The notes below the pieces were generated by a model that worked only from the letters and a program-made list of their open reading frames with translations, was not told the DNA's origin and made no database searches. From Fibrobacteraceae bacterium (GTDB lineage: Bacteria; Fibrobacterota; Fibrobacteria; Fibrobacterales; Fibrobacteraceae), in NCBI GenBank assembly GCA_021443045.1, contig JABUUT010000099.1, forward strand, positions 1 through 6,842: 6,842 nucleotides of DNA, written 5' to 3'. The first letter of the stretch is position 1, and every line of letters starts with the position of its first letter. Below, in pieces: positions 5,530 to 6,842 of this stretch. The position numbers were made by a program, and so were the translations under genes.

Positions 5530-6828
5530 ATGTTGCGACGGAAATTTTCAGATTTTTTAAAGAAATGGCGTAGAACCAAGAAAAGCGAGTGCCTCATGGT
5601 TTATGGCCCTCGGCAAGTGGGTAAAACTTATGTTGTCGAAAAATTCGGCCGTGAAGAGTATGACAGTTTTATTGAAATCAATTTTTTCCTTCATCCAGAG
5701 CTGAAGACTATTTTTGATGGATCTCTTGAGGCTTCCGAGATTTATAAAAGAATCTCGGCAAACATTTCTGGAGTGGACTTTATTCCTGGCAAAACCTTGA
5801 TTTTTCTGGATGAAATTCAGGAATGCCCCAATGCAAGAACCGCACTGAAATTTCTGGCCATTGATAATCGCTACGATGTGGTGGCGTCGGGTTCGCTTTT
5901 GGGGCTCCATTACAAACAAATTGCTTCCATCCCGGTGGGCTACGAAAAAATTGTTGAAATGTACTCGCTGGACTTTGAAGAATTTTTGTGGGCTAACGGA
6001 TATTCCGAAGAGGCCGTTTTGATATTGAAGTCCTATTTTGAAAAGCGTGAAAAAGTGCCCGAAGTAATCAACCAAAAGTACCTGCATCTTTTTAAGGAAT
6101 ACATGGTTGTAGGGGGAATGCCCGAGGCGGTGAACGCCTATCTGGAATCGAGCAGTTATCAGACTGCACACGAAGTTCAAAAAAAAATTCTTGCAAGTTA
6201 TCATGACGATATCGCGAAATACGCATCCGTTCCAGAAAAGCAGAAAATTAACGACTGCTACAATTCTATTCCACGCCAGCTTGCAGCGGAATACAAAAAA
6301 TTTCAGTACAAGGCGGTTTCTGCCTCGGGTTCTGCGCGAAAATATACCGGCAGCCTAGACTGGCTTTGTGACGCAGGATTTGTGCGGAAAGTAAAAAACG
6401 TGTCCCTTGCGGAGTTTCCGCTCAAGGCCTACGAAATTGAAAACGAGTTTAAAATATATATCACAGATACTGGGCTTTTAACGGCGATGTACGGTTTTGA
6501 ATTGCAGGCATCCCTTTTAAAAGACTCGCTGAAAGGCCACGCGAAAGGTGGAATCTACGAAAATGCGATTTTTGAAATGTTCTTGAAAAAAGGTAGACAT
6601 GTAAATTATTACAAGGTACAAGGGAACTCGCAGGAAATTGAATTTGTTTTTGACAAGGATGCCTCCGCAGTGCCGGTGGAGGTTAAGTCAAATCAAGGTT
6701 CCACCGTTTCGCTCAATTCTTTCATGAAAAAATACAAGCCGCCTGTCGCATACAAATTGATTAACGGAAATCTCGGTGTGGTGGAAAACAAGATTTCTAT
6801 CCCCCATTACATGGCCATGTTTTTATAA
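5530..6828 (+). CDS. AAA_14/DUF4143 family ATPase with PD-(D/E)XK-like C-terminal domain
   Basis: 432 residues, a usual length for this family. The N-terminal AAA_14 domain has Walker A GPRQVGKT (26-33), Walker B TLIFLDEIQ (D94, E95) and a sensor-like strand VVASGSLLG (117-125). The middle carries the family motif VVGGMPEAV (193-201). The C-terminal DUF4143 region includes FKIYITDTGLL (307-317) and GGIYENAIFE (340-349). It ends in a restriction-endonuclease-like core: EIEFVFD (369-375), then VPVEVKS (E384, K386). It is probably a cytosolic ATPase with a nuclease-like DNA-binding domain. These genes are common, often multicopy, and of unknown cellular role; some are suspected to be mobile or defence-linked. 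The start is the first ATG, supported by the family-typical N-terminus, though no ribosome-binding site is present. It is transcribed divergently from the FISUMP gene and ends 14 bases before the window edge. Confidence 0.9.
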   Translation: MLRRKFSDFLKKWRRTKKSECLMVYGPRQVGKTYVVEKFGREEYDSFIEINFFLHPELKTIFDGSLEASEIYKRISANISGVDFIPGKTLIFLDEIQECPNARTALKFLAIDNRYDVVASGSLLGLHYKQIASIPVGYEKIVEMYSLDFEEFLWANGYSEEAVLILKSYFEKREKVPEVINQKYLHLFKEYMVVGGMPEAVNAYLESSSYQTAHEVQKKILASYHDDIAKYASVPEKQKINDCYNSIPRQLAAEYKKFQYKAVSASGSARKYTGSLDWLCDAGFVRKVKNVSLAEFPLKAYEIENEFKIYITDTGLLTAMYGFELQASLLKDSLKGHAKGGIYENAIFEMFLKKGRHVNYYKVQGNSQEIEFVFDKDASAVPVEVKSNQGSTVSLNSFMKKYKPPVAYKLINGNLGVVENKISIPHYMAMFL

Positions 6829-6842
6829 AATCGAGCCTTTTA

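Noticed and set aside
5557..6204. Open frame of 215 residues on the - strand
   Set aside because: It lies wholly inside the well-supported ATPase gene on the opposite strand and is a shadow frame with no coherent family motif.

Overview
The window looks like chromosomal DNA from Fibrobacter or a close relative. The strongest sign is a large secreted protein ending in a FISUMP domain (Fibrobacter succinogenes major paralogous domain), a family greatly expanded in that genus. The mid-range, slightly AT-rich composition and the AAA_14/DUF4143 ATPase genes, commonly multicopy in anaerobe genomes, fit this.

Layout. Bases 1-48 are the 3' end of a + strand gene whose last residues resemble the end of the ATPase at the other side of the window, so the interval sits between two paralogous AAA_14/DUF4143 genes. 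Next (49-396) is a gene-poor stretch with a probable remnant of a small membrane-anchored protein. From 397 to 5240 everything reads on the - strand. In order of transcription: a 683-residue secreted, cysteine-rich FISUMP protein (5240-3189); an unrecognised 130-residue protein (3160-2768); a 546-residue SIR2-like protein (2764-1124); and a type II toxin-antitoxin pair, antitoxin (1028-801) then PIN-domain toxin (801-397). A 289-base divergent intergenic region follows. It holds three 33-base tandem repeats and a promoter placed so close to the start codon that the mRNA should be leaderless. The complete + strand AAA_14/DUF4143 ATPase (5530-6828) ends the window.

How the genes may work together. 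The 130-residue gene and the SIR2 gene are separated by 3 bases and the SIR2 ribosome-binding site lies inside the upstream gene, so they form a tight two-gene unit. The SIR2 protein keeps the glycine-rich NAD motif, the Asn/Asp motif, the catalytic-type His and a sirtuin-like four-cysteine zinc site, with a helical insertion of about 200 residues. Together with the neighbouring toxin-antitoxin pair this suggests a small defence-type island, with the SIR2 protein as a possible NAD-consuming effector. That role is inference. The TA pair has its own recognisable promoter and a TAATG stop/start overlap. The FISUMP gene is probably a host surface or secreted protein, although no terminator is visible between it and the SIR2 unit.
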